64,000 bases of DNA from Strongylocentrotus droebachiensis (lineage: Eukaryota; Echinodermata; Echinoidea; Camarodonta; Strongylocentrotidae): contig JAVYIG010005337.1 in assembly GCA_035222895.1 (NCBI GenBank), positions 1 through 64,000 on the forward strand. Reading direction: 5' to 3'. Below the pieces are notes generated by a model. That model saw only the letters and a program-made list of their open reading frames with translations, was not told where the DNA came from and made no database searches. Shown in pieces: positions 13,501-25,500 of this stretch. Position 1 is the first letter of the stretch. Each line of letters opens with the position of its first letter. The translations under genes were made by a program, and so were the position numbers.

Positions 13501-16500
13501 CTACAACACAGACGAAACTGGGTGCACCACAGTTCAAAAGCCTGCTGCTGTTGTGACCGAGAAGGGGAAAAAACAGGTCGGCGCAATCACCTCTGCTGAA
13601 CGTGGGGAACTGGTAACCGTTGTGTACACTGTGAGTGCAATTGGCTCAGTCGTGCCTCCTTTATTCATCTTTCCAAGAGTAAACTATAGAGAACACTTTG
13701 TTAGAGGGGGGCCAACTCAGTGCATAGGCAGATCAACCCGTAGTGGCTGGATAAATGAGGGGACATTCGTGGAATACCTCAATCACATCATCAAGCATAC
13801 CAGATGTACACCAGAGAGGAAGATTCTCCTGATACTTGACAACCATGACACCCACATTTCTCTTGATGCTGTGGACACTGCAAGATCTCATGGTGTTGTT
13901 ATGCTAACATTACCACCTCACACGTCACATCGCCTCCAGCCTCTAGATCGATCAGTGTATGGGCCATTGAAGACGGCTTACAACAGAGCCTTGGATGGAT
14001 GGTTACGTTCTAACCCTGGGAAAACTGTGACTATCTATGAAATTCCAACCCTGGTGAACCAAGCACAAATGCTTGCTGTGACGCCATCGAACATCATTGC
14101 AGGCTTTCAAGCGACAGGTATCCATCCATTCAACAGGGACATTTTCAATGACTTAGATTTTGCCCCTGCTGTCCCGACTGACCGTGAGCAAGATGATGCT
14201 GCTGCAGATGGCATCGAGGTGAATCCACCCCCTGTAGATGCAAGGCCACCAGGTGAGACTCCTGCTGCTGGTTCTGCCCCTGCTGCCCCGACCGAACGTG
14301 AGCGAGATCATGCTGCTGCAGATGGCACCGAGATGAATCAACCCCCTGTAGATGCAAGACCACCAGGTGGTGATGTCCAGCCACAAAGACAGCAAATGGA
14401 TGGTCTTCAGCCGTCCACCTCCAGGGAACCCAGTCTGAGCAATGTTGTGCCTCGTCCATACGTATCACCATCTGATGTTCATCCGTTTCCTAAAGCAACA
14501 GCAAGAAAGAAGACGAGAGCCGGTCGCAAAAAAGGCAGCACAAAGATTCTGACTGACACCCCAGTTCGCCAAGAGCTTGAAGCCCTATCCGAAAATCGCA
14601 AACGGAAGCCATCTGCCAAGAAACCAAAGAGATCCTTGTTCAAAGTTAAAGAGAAGAAGAAATGTCCCCCAAGATCCAAAACCCCTAGTTCCAGTGAGAC
14701 AGATTGTGATTCAGAAGTTGAGTACGATGACGAATCAGATGTGGACAGTGATGGTGATATGGATATCATTGAAGGTGACTTTGTAGTTGTCAAATGTGCT
14801 GGAAAATCAAGATTTGTGCATTACATTGCTCGGGTGGATGTACTGAATGGAGAGGATTTTCAGTTTGAAGGTGTCTTCCTGCAGAAAGTTGCTGGAAAAG
14901 TCGGAACTGACCCAGTGTTTGTTCCAAACCCAGATGATGAAGCAGGCTTTGAACTAGAAGACATCCTGCGTAAGCTGCCACAGCCGAAGAGCGTTGGCAG
15001 TTCTGCCCGTTGTTCTGGACAGCTTGTGTTCAAAACTGACTTGTCACGTTGGCAGCTTAGTTGACTTGATATCTGACATGTTTAAGAGTTTCAGATGATG
15101 AAACCGACATTGATAAGCGAGATATATTGTGCCTTAATTGCCACCGTCCGATTATTGGCCTTTCTGGGTGTACTTGGCACCATTTTGTTTTAATGTGACT
15201 TGAAACTGTGGCAGCTGGATTGAATTATAAATGAACACAACTGAGGTGCATTAAAATATTTTGTTAGGTAGTGCACTTTAACTGTTTTTGAGACAGAATA
15301 ATGGTTTTGTACTTCAATTAGTTTTACTTGGGGTGAAAGATAATTTAAGTATTTTGGACATATGTTTTTAAATATAACTGTTGACTTGAAGCTGTGACAG
15401 GGGGGATCTTACCAGTAAACAATGTTGTTTTTTCTATGAGAGTGTGACTCAATATGTTTGTAACTGATTACTAGAACCACGAAGACAAAGCAATCATTTT
15501 GTTAAGTGTTGTAGAACATTACCACATTAAATATTTTTCAGGTGAAACAATGATTTTGTACTTCAGTTGTCTTCATTTGGGGCAATGATCAACTTACCCC
15601 TGTGTGGCTCAACATACCCCAGAGGGTGGATCAACTTACCCCTCAGGTGGGGCATGTTGAGCCATTTGACCTAAGTTTTTTCGAAGGTCACAGTGACCTT
15701 TCGGTGTGGGGTTAGAAACTTAAACTAGCTACAAAATGTTTCCCAAGCATTAAATTAGAAGGTAAGCTACTCACTTCTGCAAAATCATCAATCATTTCGG
15801 CCCTAACATGCAAATACCAAAAACTGGCTCAACTTACCCCGCCTTCCCCTATGTAATGAAAAGCTCTAATCAGTAATCCTCAGAACTTATTACCAACGAA
15901 TCGAATCTAAAGTAATTGTCGTTTGCAATAATAATAGCCAAAGATTAGATGTTTTGAATATAATTCTTACACAATTTTGCCCTTAAAAAAATGTCGTGCC
16001 TCAGTATATCGTCGGCCTTATGCCAAAAGGGCCTTAACTGCTTTTGGCCATTCCGAGATAATCGCGTTTAAAGGTTTTGGCCTCTCTAATAATCAAAAGT
16101 TTGTGGTCGTTTTTTTGTTTTTGAAGCCAATTTCGATAAATGTGTTAAGTTATTAAGTTTTACATGAAATGTGTTAAATGTGTTATAAAATATTCAGAAT
16201 GTTACATGCTATGTGCAAAAAACATGTTGAATGTTTGAATGAGGCTTGAATGTACCGTATTTATGCCAGAAGGGCCGTAACCTACTCGGCATTATGCCAA
16301 AAGGGGCGTAACCTACGCGGCGTTATGCCACAAGGGCCTTAAGCTGCCGTTACCGTACGCGCGCATAGTTAGCGCCCTTCTGGCATAAGGAAATGTTCTT
16401 GTTTCGCAACACCTTTGGTTTGCCAGAAAGGCCCTCCTACGGCTACTGGATCACAAAAACAGATAATACTGATTAATTAAAATGTTTGAAAAAGTATTTT

Positions 16501-19500
16501 TGATATCTGAATATTTGTATTAATATAATGCAGCTTTCGGTAAAGTTATTTTTTATAGATCGTACATTTAGGACACCTTTTTCGTTGTTTATTTTTCATC
16601 ACAGTCCCATACGTTGACATCTGCGTATTTCAACGAGTCGGTCGCATTTCATGCATCCACACCTAATTTAAATCTCACTCAGATTTCGTGATCTAAATTC
16701 ATGACATATACTTTCAGTGATTATTTTAAGTACATTGTGTCTATTGTAGACTAATCATGTTTTTAATGGTGTTTCTACTGATATTTATTGAATTAAATGG
16801 AAATTACGAAATAATCTGTCATTGCATGATAAAAGATTTGCCGTGTAGGTTAAGGCCCTTTTGGCGTAAGGAAAAAGATGAGATACGCGTTAAGGCCCTT
16901 TTGAAATTCATAATTATCTTCATAAATAAATCGAATTTCAACAAGTGAAGCACATCATTTTAAAGAGAATGATGAAATCTACAAGGTGATGTTAATAACT
17001 CAATAACCCCCAAAATCGGGTTAAGGCCCTTTTGGCATAAGGCCGACGATATTTTACTTCTACTGATAAACCACTAAAAGTAAAACATTTGTTGAGCTCT
17101 TTTGTGTGGTACTTAACTTGCCGCAGTGGAACACATAATCCTAGAGTTATTGCCATTTTTTAATTTTTGGCTAGCGAACATTTTCGATGGCATTGCCCCG
17201 GCATTGCCCCGATGTTGTACATCTCCTTTTCTCTATAAAGTGCCCTTACGGGGGCGATGTCTCACCCATTCTGAAAAAAGGGATGCTTTGTCACCAGTTC
17301 CGTAATATAAAAACGCATTTACGTAAAAATCATTACTTTTATCAGGTCAAAAGTACTGGGCCCCGTCTTACAAAGAGTTGATATCAATCGTAACTTAATT
17401 GCGATTGATATCAATCGTAACTATGTACATAAGAGATGGGAGACTGCAAACTTGCGATTGATTGGAGGACTTACGATTGATTTGGATCGATCGTAACTCT
17501 TTGTAAGACGGGGCCCTGGTAAAGAAAAAAAAAAGACCTTCTGATAATTAATTGTTTTCAAAAATGCAATTAACATCAATGGCTCATGGATTGCCTCACT
17601 ATTAAAGGTAGGTTCCACTGTTTTTCTAGATCATGCAATGTACGGTTATGTTTGATGATGGAAAGTATATTAAACTAGGTGGACAAATTGACAACATTTT
17701 AAATTTTTGTTTCATTTTTAAACTTTATCAAAAATGTTGCCCAGGATAAACTTTATTACACGTCCAGTTTGCTCGGTAAGGGGAAGTAAAATATAAGGAA
17801 AATAAAATTCCATACATGAATTCTCTCTTCCAGTCTTGAGGCTTGAGGTCATTGTAGGTTTTAAAGGGATAGTTGAGTTCTGTTTTCAGACCGCAAATGC
17901 CTTCAAAGTGCATGGTTATTGCTCTTATTCTTATTTATCACATTTATAGTGCCCTTTTAGAATCTAAAATTGCTATGAAGGTAATTTTAGACTCCAAAAT
18001 GTGTGAAATTAGCCAATACGATCTTACCGATTCAGCTCCACTTTAAAAAAAACATGGTGACCGTTAATTAATTATTTAATTAAAAATAACAATACATGAG
18101 CCAGCTAATTGTGGGTAATATAAGCAACACGAAAATGCCAACAAAAAAGCCAACATCGGCATTAGCTGAAATACGACGTAAAAAGGCGTTATTTCGTTTT
18201 TTTCAACGGTTTTTTCAAATTTTTCAAAATATCTAATATTTGTGGTGGTACACAAGTATTAGAAATCGTTATATTTTAGCCGTCTCTGAACCGATTTTGA
18301 TCAAACAAAGATGATTTTTGTCATTTAAATATTATGTTCTTTCAAATTTGACGCTCAGTTTTTCAGTATCTCTCAAAAAATTATTTTGTGTAGCGCCCTC
18401 TGCAACAGAACTCAACTATCCCTTTAAGTTTCAATTCCTCCTTTCATTTTCTAATGGCTTCATCTCAAATGATAATTCTGGTAGGTTAAAATAACTGCTC
18501 TCCTATCACCAAAGCCCACCGAGTCCAAGCACAAATTCTCTGTAAAGAGTGTCAAAACTGGCTATAATTATTGTGATCTATAAAAACACAGGATGAACAC
18601 AAGAGGGCGTATCATCTGCCCGCACCTTTTACCTATTTAAATGCTTACATTCGTAGAATACATAACGCTTGAGTGATTTCCCATCAGCCACATGCTACTG
18701 TTAGGTATTGTAAATGTGTCTGCAGAGTTTTGATTATACGTGTGTAGTCTATCCCCATCTGGCTCTCAGCATCCAATATATCCTTTCCAATTTCCATCTC
18801 GAAATCTAAATGTCTTGGGGGTGTTTCACAAAGATCCTAAGTTGAACTTATCTCTAAGTTGGACTTAACAATTATGGAAAGCCGTTAGCATCCTTGAACA
18901 TATTTTTTAAAAGTTATTTTAAAAGGCATAAAATGTTGATTTAAATCGTTTTTTTTTTTCTATTATCATGGGAGATTTCATGTTCTTGATGTGGAATTCA
19001 TGAAAACTCTAAAATACTTGAATTTTTGCTTTTTAATATATTTCATTATAAGGCTACAAATGGCTCTCGATAATATTTAAGTCCAACTTAGGGTTAAGTT
19101 CGACTTAGAATCTTTGTGAAACACCCCCCCCCCCTGATCATTGGTGTGTATTCAGGATACCCTGCTCTTTCGAATTGTGCCCTTTTTCGTATAGTACTTT
19201 GTATTTACTGATCGTTATCAATCAATCCAAAAACTATATTATAGTAGGAATAGAGATGAAGCTACTTACCGATGCATTTTGGTTCCTCCTGCCATGTTGC
19301 ATCATCTTGACATCTAATGTCATTTAGTCCTTCCAATTCGTAGCCGTCATTGCAATCGTACCATGCAGTAGTACTTCCAGCAATAGAGGGATCGGCGCTT
19401 GCCTTTACCTTTCCATTATCAACTTGAGGTGGACTCCCACATGACTTGACCGCTTCTACAATTGAGGAAAAAACATACAAACATGTAAATGATGATCTAG

Positions 19501-22500
19501 TCAATGTTCGCAAATGAAAAATTGAAACAGAGTAAAACATTGAAATTGTAATCTTCCTAGGACATGGTCGAATATTCTTCTGAAGAAAGGCACGACTGGG
19601 AGTTGGCTTTTTCGGTGAAAATGATGATGTGTTGGTTCCAGTTGCATGAGGTCTTGTGCAACTCAACATCTAAATACGTTGCTGTATTTTTTGTCATCTA
19701 TGATCTGTACGTAGATGGAGTAGGATTTGATGATGGGTTTGCGTTTCTTGGTAACCTGGGGAACCCGGCATATCAGTGGATTGAACTCCTTCAGCCAATC
19801 ACGCCCCTAGCGTTGCAGCGATTCAAGATCCTCCAGGGGGGTGTTTCACAAAGATCCTAAGTTGAACTTATCTCTAAGTCGGACTTAACAATTATGGAAA
19901 GCCATTAGCATCCTTGAAAATATTTGGTAAACGTTATTTAAAAAGGCATAAAATGTTGATTCAAATCATTCATATTTTCTATTATCATGGGAGATTTCAT
20001 GTTCTTATTGTGGAATTTATGAAAAGTCTAAAATACTTGCTTTTTTGCTTTTTAATATATTTCATAATAAGGCTACAAAAGGCTCTTAATAATATTTAAG
20101 CCTAACTTAGAGTTAAGTTCGACTTAGAATCTTTGTGAAACACCCCCCCTGGAGATGTAGGGCATCTTGCTTTGATGTTGCTGTAAAGCTTACAATCATC
20201 AGTGAAGAGCCTACAAGTTGCATTCGGTGAGAGATACTCTGGTAAATCGTCGATGAAGCGGAAAAGGAGCATCGGGCCGATGACGGCATACTACGGTCCC
20301 TTTTCGGCATAGATGGGAGCAACATTGGCATCTTCCACTCCCCCAGTATAACTCCCTGATTGAGGGGGCTTGGAAGAATGCAGTGAACACAGGTGCTAAA
20401 CAGCGGAATATCCCTTCAGAAGTCAGGCATTGAAATGGTCAGGGCCATAGTGGCTTTATGAACATCAAGCTCGGACAGAATTTTTCGGAACCCCTAATGG
20501 AGAGATAGTATGTGATTCGTGGCTGAGTGTTAACCTGACCCTTTGTCAGTCATGTCTTCATTGCAATAGAAGACGGATAAACGCTGTCAACTCGGATGTT
20601 CGGCATTAAGAGGCTGAATGAGTAAGTTAATTCATCACGCGGTTTCAATGAAGCCACACCTGAAGAATATATAAAAATGTATAAAACTCCAGAAACGCTT
20701 TGGGTTACAGGTGAGCTGACAATGTCTTTCAGGTACCTATTGTAGGCTTGTTTGCGGGTGATTCTTGAGTTCCAGATATTTCTCACGGTCACCTTTGCTA
20801 GTTGACGCGCTAGCTGTTATAGCGTTTATTTTTCTTCAAATGAAGGTATTTCACAAGGCGGCCCCCCCCCCCCCCCCCACTCCCCACAATCTCTGGTAAA
20901 GGGGTCTTTATTACTCAATAATATAAAACTAACCCAAACTAAATGCATTGCTATGACGGTCTCTTTTATGAAAAATCTAACTCACCAACTGCTGTATATT
21001 GATGAGACACTTTTTAATGGAGAAAAGGTAATCAAAGTTCTTGGAGTTTATATTCAATGTGATTTAAAATGGGATACGCAAGTAAAGGAAATGTTAAAGA
21101 AGTGCAATCGAAAGTTATATATGTTACCTACCTTGAAACGTTTTAATTTACCTATTAGTGATCTCGTTATTGTTTATACTGGATACATAAGACCGGGGGG
21201 GACGAAATGCGCGGAACGAGGGAGGAGTGACGTAATGAGCCAAAACGTTTTTTGGGGGGAGGGGAGAAAAAAATCCGCATCATCATCGCTCTTACATGTT
21301 ACATGCAGGCCCCGCGGAACCGTTCAAGTTTCAAAGTTGGAGGGGGGGGGATAAAGTATTTGCGATCAGATAGAGCAAAGCAATTAAGTTGGGTGTAACT
21401 TTGGCGTGGGGTCCAGGGGCAAAGCCCCGGCGGGGGTCAAGGGGCGGAGCCCCATGAAGCTCGGAGTTTTTAGGCATTTAATAAGGGTCAGATGAGCATA
21501 TTTTGATACCTATTTTGTGACACTTGCATGCAGGTCACTAATCGTACTGGGGTCCAGGGGGCGAAGCCCCCAGAAGCTTAGCGGTTTTAGGCATTTAATT
21601 ACGATCAGATGAGCATCCAGGGGCCGCCTTATAGGGCCCTTTTGTGGAGTTTAGGGTGGGGTTTAGGGGGCGGAGCCCCCGTAAGCTCAGGGTTTTGAAT
21701 ATGGTCAGATGACCATACAGAGCCCCCGGATGCAGAGCCCCCGGAAGCTTGGGGAAAATCATGCCATTTCAGTAACATTTGTTAATTAGTAACTGGTATC
21801 GAATTAGAAATAAACCACTTTGAATTTTATCGGGGGGGGGGGGGGACTGCCCAAAGCACGAGTGAGTGAGCATAGTGAACGAGAGGGGTCAAGGTAAATT
21901 ATATTTCTTAGCAAAACTATAGTATGAAAACAAACAAAATACCTGTTTCACACTTCATTTTTCTACAATATTAATTGTACATTTTGAAGGATATTATGCG
22001 AGGGAGCATAGCTCCCGAGCCAGAAGATTTTTGCATTTTTATTTGTCTAAACGCTGCACTCTTGGGCCCTCCAAAGCCTAATAGTGTGTTGCAGTCTTTA
22101 GTCAGTATTTGCTGTACATTGTTTTTGTGTACTTTTTCAAATTTTCCGGGGGGGACGATCCCCCCTACAAAAATCGAGGGGGGGACGTGTCCCCCCCGTC
22201 CCCCCCGGGATCGCCGCCCCTGCATAAGACCAATATTAGAGTATTGTGCACCACTTTTTCATTCCAACCTAACGCGTAAAGCCGTAAACAAATAGATAAT
22301 ATTGAACGAATACAAACACGGGCAGGTAGAATTATTTTGGGACTTAATTATGAAACATAATTATAATCATGCTCTAGAATTGTGCAATTTGTTAACGTTG
22401 GAAGAACGTAGGAATAAACTTTGTTTTGATTTCGCCATTAACATAGAAAAGCATGAATTTTGTTCTATATGGCTATTAAGTCAAAGAATTGTTAATTTTA

Positions 22501-25500
22501 ATTAACGAAATGTACAGAAATATTCTAGATTTATTTGTAAAACCATTCGATTTAAAAATAGCTCTATTCCCTGTTTTGCTTGCATCTTAAATGATTATTA
22601 TTAAAAAAAGTAAGCTTCATGCATTTTGTATATTTTTATGTTTAACGATGCTGCTTATTATGCGTATGAATGTATCTATACAGTAGGCTTGCGGGTGCAC
22701 CATGTGAGAGAGAGGGAGGATTGAGGAGTCCTGAAAAGGACTTTCGGTAATCTTTCTTGAGGGTTTTGTAGTCCTGAAAAGGACTGTTGGTATAGTCTTG
22801 AAAAAGACTGTTGGTTATCTTTCTTAGCTTATAGTTCTAAGGAGAACCATAGCGCTTGGACGGGATATATCTAGTATATTTATCCTTTTATATGTCATTA
22901 ATTTTATTTGATGTGTACATGTAAAATGCTGTATTTTAACCATCATGATGTATTTTACATTGTAAATGACCTGCAATTCAGCTTCAGCTGCCAGAACGTC
23001 ATGTGAATAAACCCTTATTGAATTGAATTGATACTTTTCGCGCGACAAAGTCCGGCCGGAGAAAAATTTTTTTTTTAAAGAGGGGCGTATTTGACTTTTC
23101 ACCCTAAGATTTCTTCAAAAAGGGGGTGTTTTCTTTCCCCCTCTCTCTCTCTCTTTGGACTCCTGAGAATTTGAAAAGGGGGTTATAAAATATCTTGAAT
23201 ATCATAGATAGGGGGTTACATTGAGCAGTGTTCCGGATTTAGGGGGGGGGGGGGTCTCCAAGGCCGGAAAAGCCCGCGAAGGGGGGGGGGGGGGGGTCAG
23301 AAATTTTGGCAGCCCTGAGATAGGGGGTGCTTTCAAAGGGAGAGAACAAGCATACGCGTACCCTAAGTAACACTGAGTGGGGGCCGGGGCGGGTTATCCA
23401 AGGTTTGTGGTACCTAATCAATCGCCCTGTATATAATACGGGGCCACTAGAGTGGATTTGCGAGAATTGTGAGCCAAGATGGATGTTCCATTGTAATATG
23501 TATGATCATGTCCCATCAGAGGCTGGAGGTTCATCATAGTCCTTCATGCACATGGAATAATTTGTTTCCTGAAATCTTGTTTTGAACTGGTAAGATAACT
23601 ACATGATTCCATGTATCAACTAGATCTACACTGTATTTTAATTTGTAATTGTTATAAATGTACTTGTTTGTCTTTTGTCATGAAAACTACCAGCATCCAC
23701 TACATACCCCTAACCTTTCAACAAATCTATCCGATTGAATTCACCATGGTAATTACCTGTTCTTCTGTTTAGTTGTTATTGGACTACTATATTTTAATGT
23801 AAAATATATAACCTTATTTCATGTTATCTTGTACTTTACTGTAAATATGACAATATTAGTCTGGGCTATTGCCATGTCCTTTTTTAAACAATAAAACCGA
23901 AATTGAATTCAATTCAATTCAATTCCATCTAGCTAAGCCTTTCAAGTCGGACATAAAAGTTTCATTCTGTCCCACCACTATCAACATCTGGGCCAGGAAG
24001 CGAGTGGCGATTCAGCCCTGAAAACCATTATTTCTCTGAACCCACTTACATTACCCAAACATTCTTGTGATGTTTAAATTTGCTGGGGTGATATATGATA
24101 TTGAGCACAATCACATAGTGTTGCATTTTTCTCCTCAATCATTTTCTAACTTGATACTGAATGAAAAGCACCAGCAAAATCAGTGGCGAATAAATTAAAT
24201 GTATTCTATATTTTGAATATATATGTTGGTGTAAAAAGAGTAGGAAAGTGTAAAATGATGCGTTTGTCTGTTTAGGCACAGAAGTTATATTTTGTTCGGA
24301 TGTGGCCTTTCATTTTGCTACAAGTACAAGGTACAGCTTCTGAAGAAGATCTTTATTAATAATTGTCTGTAATGATTATGGAAATAATATGTTGGCTTTA
24401 AATTATTATCGATAAAGGATATAAGCTCTCGCAAATCACTTTGCTGACATACCAAAGGCATGCCGATTATTGAACTCCATCCCGACTTTGATCTTTCCCC
24501 TTGCATTATTACATGGCCAGATTCATGAAAGATGTCAATGAGTATAGTTTAATTCAATAATTTTGTACATTTAATTTCCTTTTCCTTTTTAAATCACCTG
24601 ATTCGAATTGAAATGTAACTAGGGTATTATTAACGGGTCGCTTTTCATCAGCTTTGATGGCAACATCAGGTCCTGCAATCTATTGTTTGTAAAAAAAAAT
24701 GCTACTAAGAATTCAAGAATAGTATTTTAGTTTACCTTTTACAAGAGTGATGGTGTAAGTTCCATCGCAGGAATTGCCACATGTATCTGTAGCCGTACAC
24801 GTGACAACACACGGCCCTACTCCTGCGGTGTATGTCCCAGGCTCAGGAGTACAGGTAACATCACGTAGTCCACAGCCCGCGTCGGTGGCTGTCATCGCAA
24901 AAATGTCGATATCACTGTAACTTACACCAGCAGCAAGATTTACTGTGATATCTTCTTGCTCTTCGAAGGCGGGGCATGTTTTATCTGTAAATAAGAGGCG
25001 CATAATTGTTTTTACTTATCGATGCCATACACATCGTATATGTATCTCTCATGAACTTGTAAAGAAATTCAGGAATTCAGGAATTATCTCAAAATAAAAC
25101 ACAATTTGTATCTGTAAAAAAGGACAATCGTAATTCCTCTACACTTCCGGTTAACTGTGGAGCTTCCTAGGTCATCTTCTTTGTATTACTTAAGGGTATT
25201 CAAAAATCCTTGAGTCTTATTTCATTTATATTTTTTGCAGATGACTCCAACCTTTTCATCTCTCACTCCCAGTCTAATACAAACACACTTCTTAGCATTA
25301 AGTACCCTGGAAATCACATAGACTCCTAGAGCAATATTTTATTGGATTTTGCGCTACATAAAAGCAATTATATGTATTATTAGAATATTTACAGAAGCAA
25401 CAGATCGGATCAAGGTAAACAAACTATCACTTAACCTGCAGAAAAATAATTATAGGCCTATGCGGTTTAGCAACAGAATCACTAGTCTTCCAGATAACAT

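Larger units (their letters stand above)
12385..15849 (+). mobile_element. Complete pogo/Tigger-like DNA transposon, 3,465 bp
   Basis: Bounded by TA target-site duplications (12,383-12,384 and 15,850-15,851) and terminal inverted repeats starting GGGGAAGGCGGGGTAAGTTG. TA target use and a DDE transposase with CENP-B-type DNA-binding region fit the Tc1/mariner superfamily, pogo branch. About ten copies of a GGGGTAAGTTGAGCC-like motif are clustered in both subterminal regions. The transposase frame is intact, so the copy may be autonomous. It lies in intron 16 of the lectin gene, in antisense orientation. Confidence 0.93.
20896..23025 (+). pseudogene. 5'-truncated LINE (plus strand), interrupted by a 1-kb insertion
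   Basis: RT C-terminal blocks run from 20,896: KVLGVYIQCDLKWDTQVKEM and SDLVIVYTGYIRP, stopping at 21,194. The frame resumes at 22,232 with ILEYCAPLFHSNLT, then after a frameshift QIDNIERIQTRAGRIILG, and after another HALELCNLLTLEERRNKLC. The 3' end is AATAAACCCTTATTGAATTG with a short repeated tail. The 5' end is lost at the C run near 20,870. Confidence 0.85.

Noticed and set aside
14145-14471. 108-codon minus-strand frame
   Set aside because: Antisense of the transposase linker; its repetitive look comes from the sense repeat.
22824-23102. Possible histone coding region upstream of the stem-loops
   Set aside because: Minus-strand translation of 22,850-23,100 shows no histone tail or fold residues.
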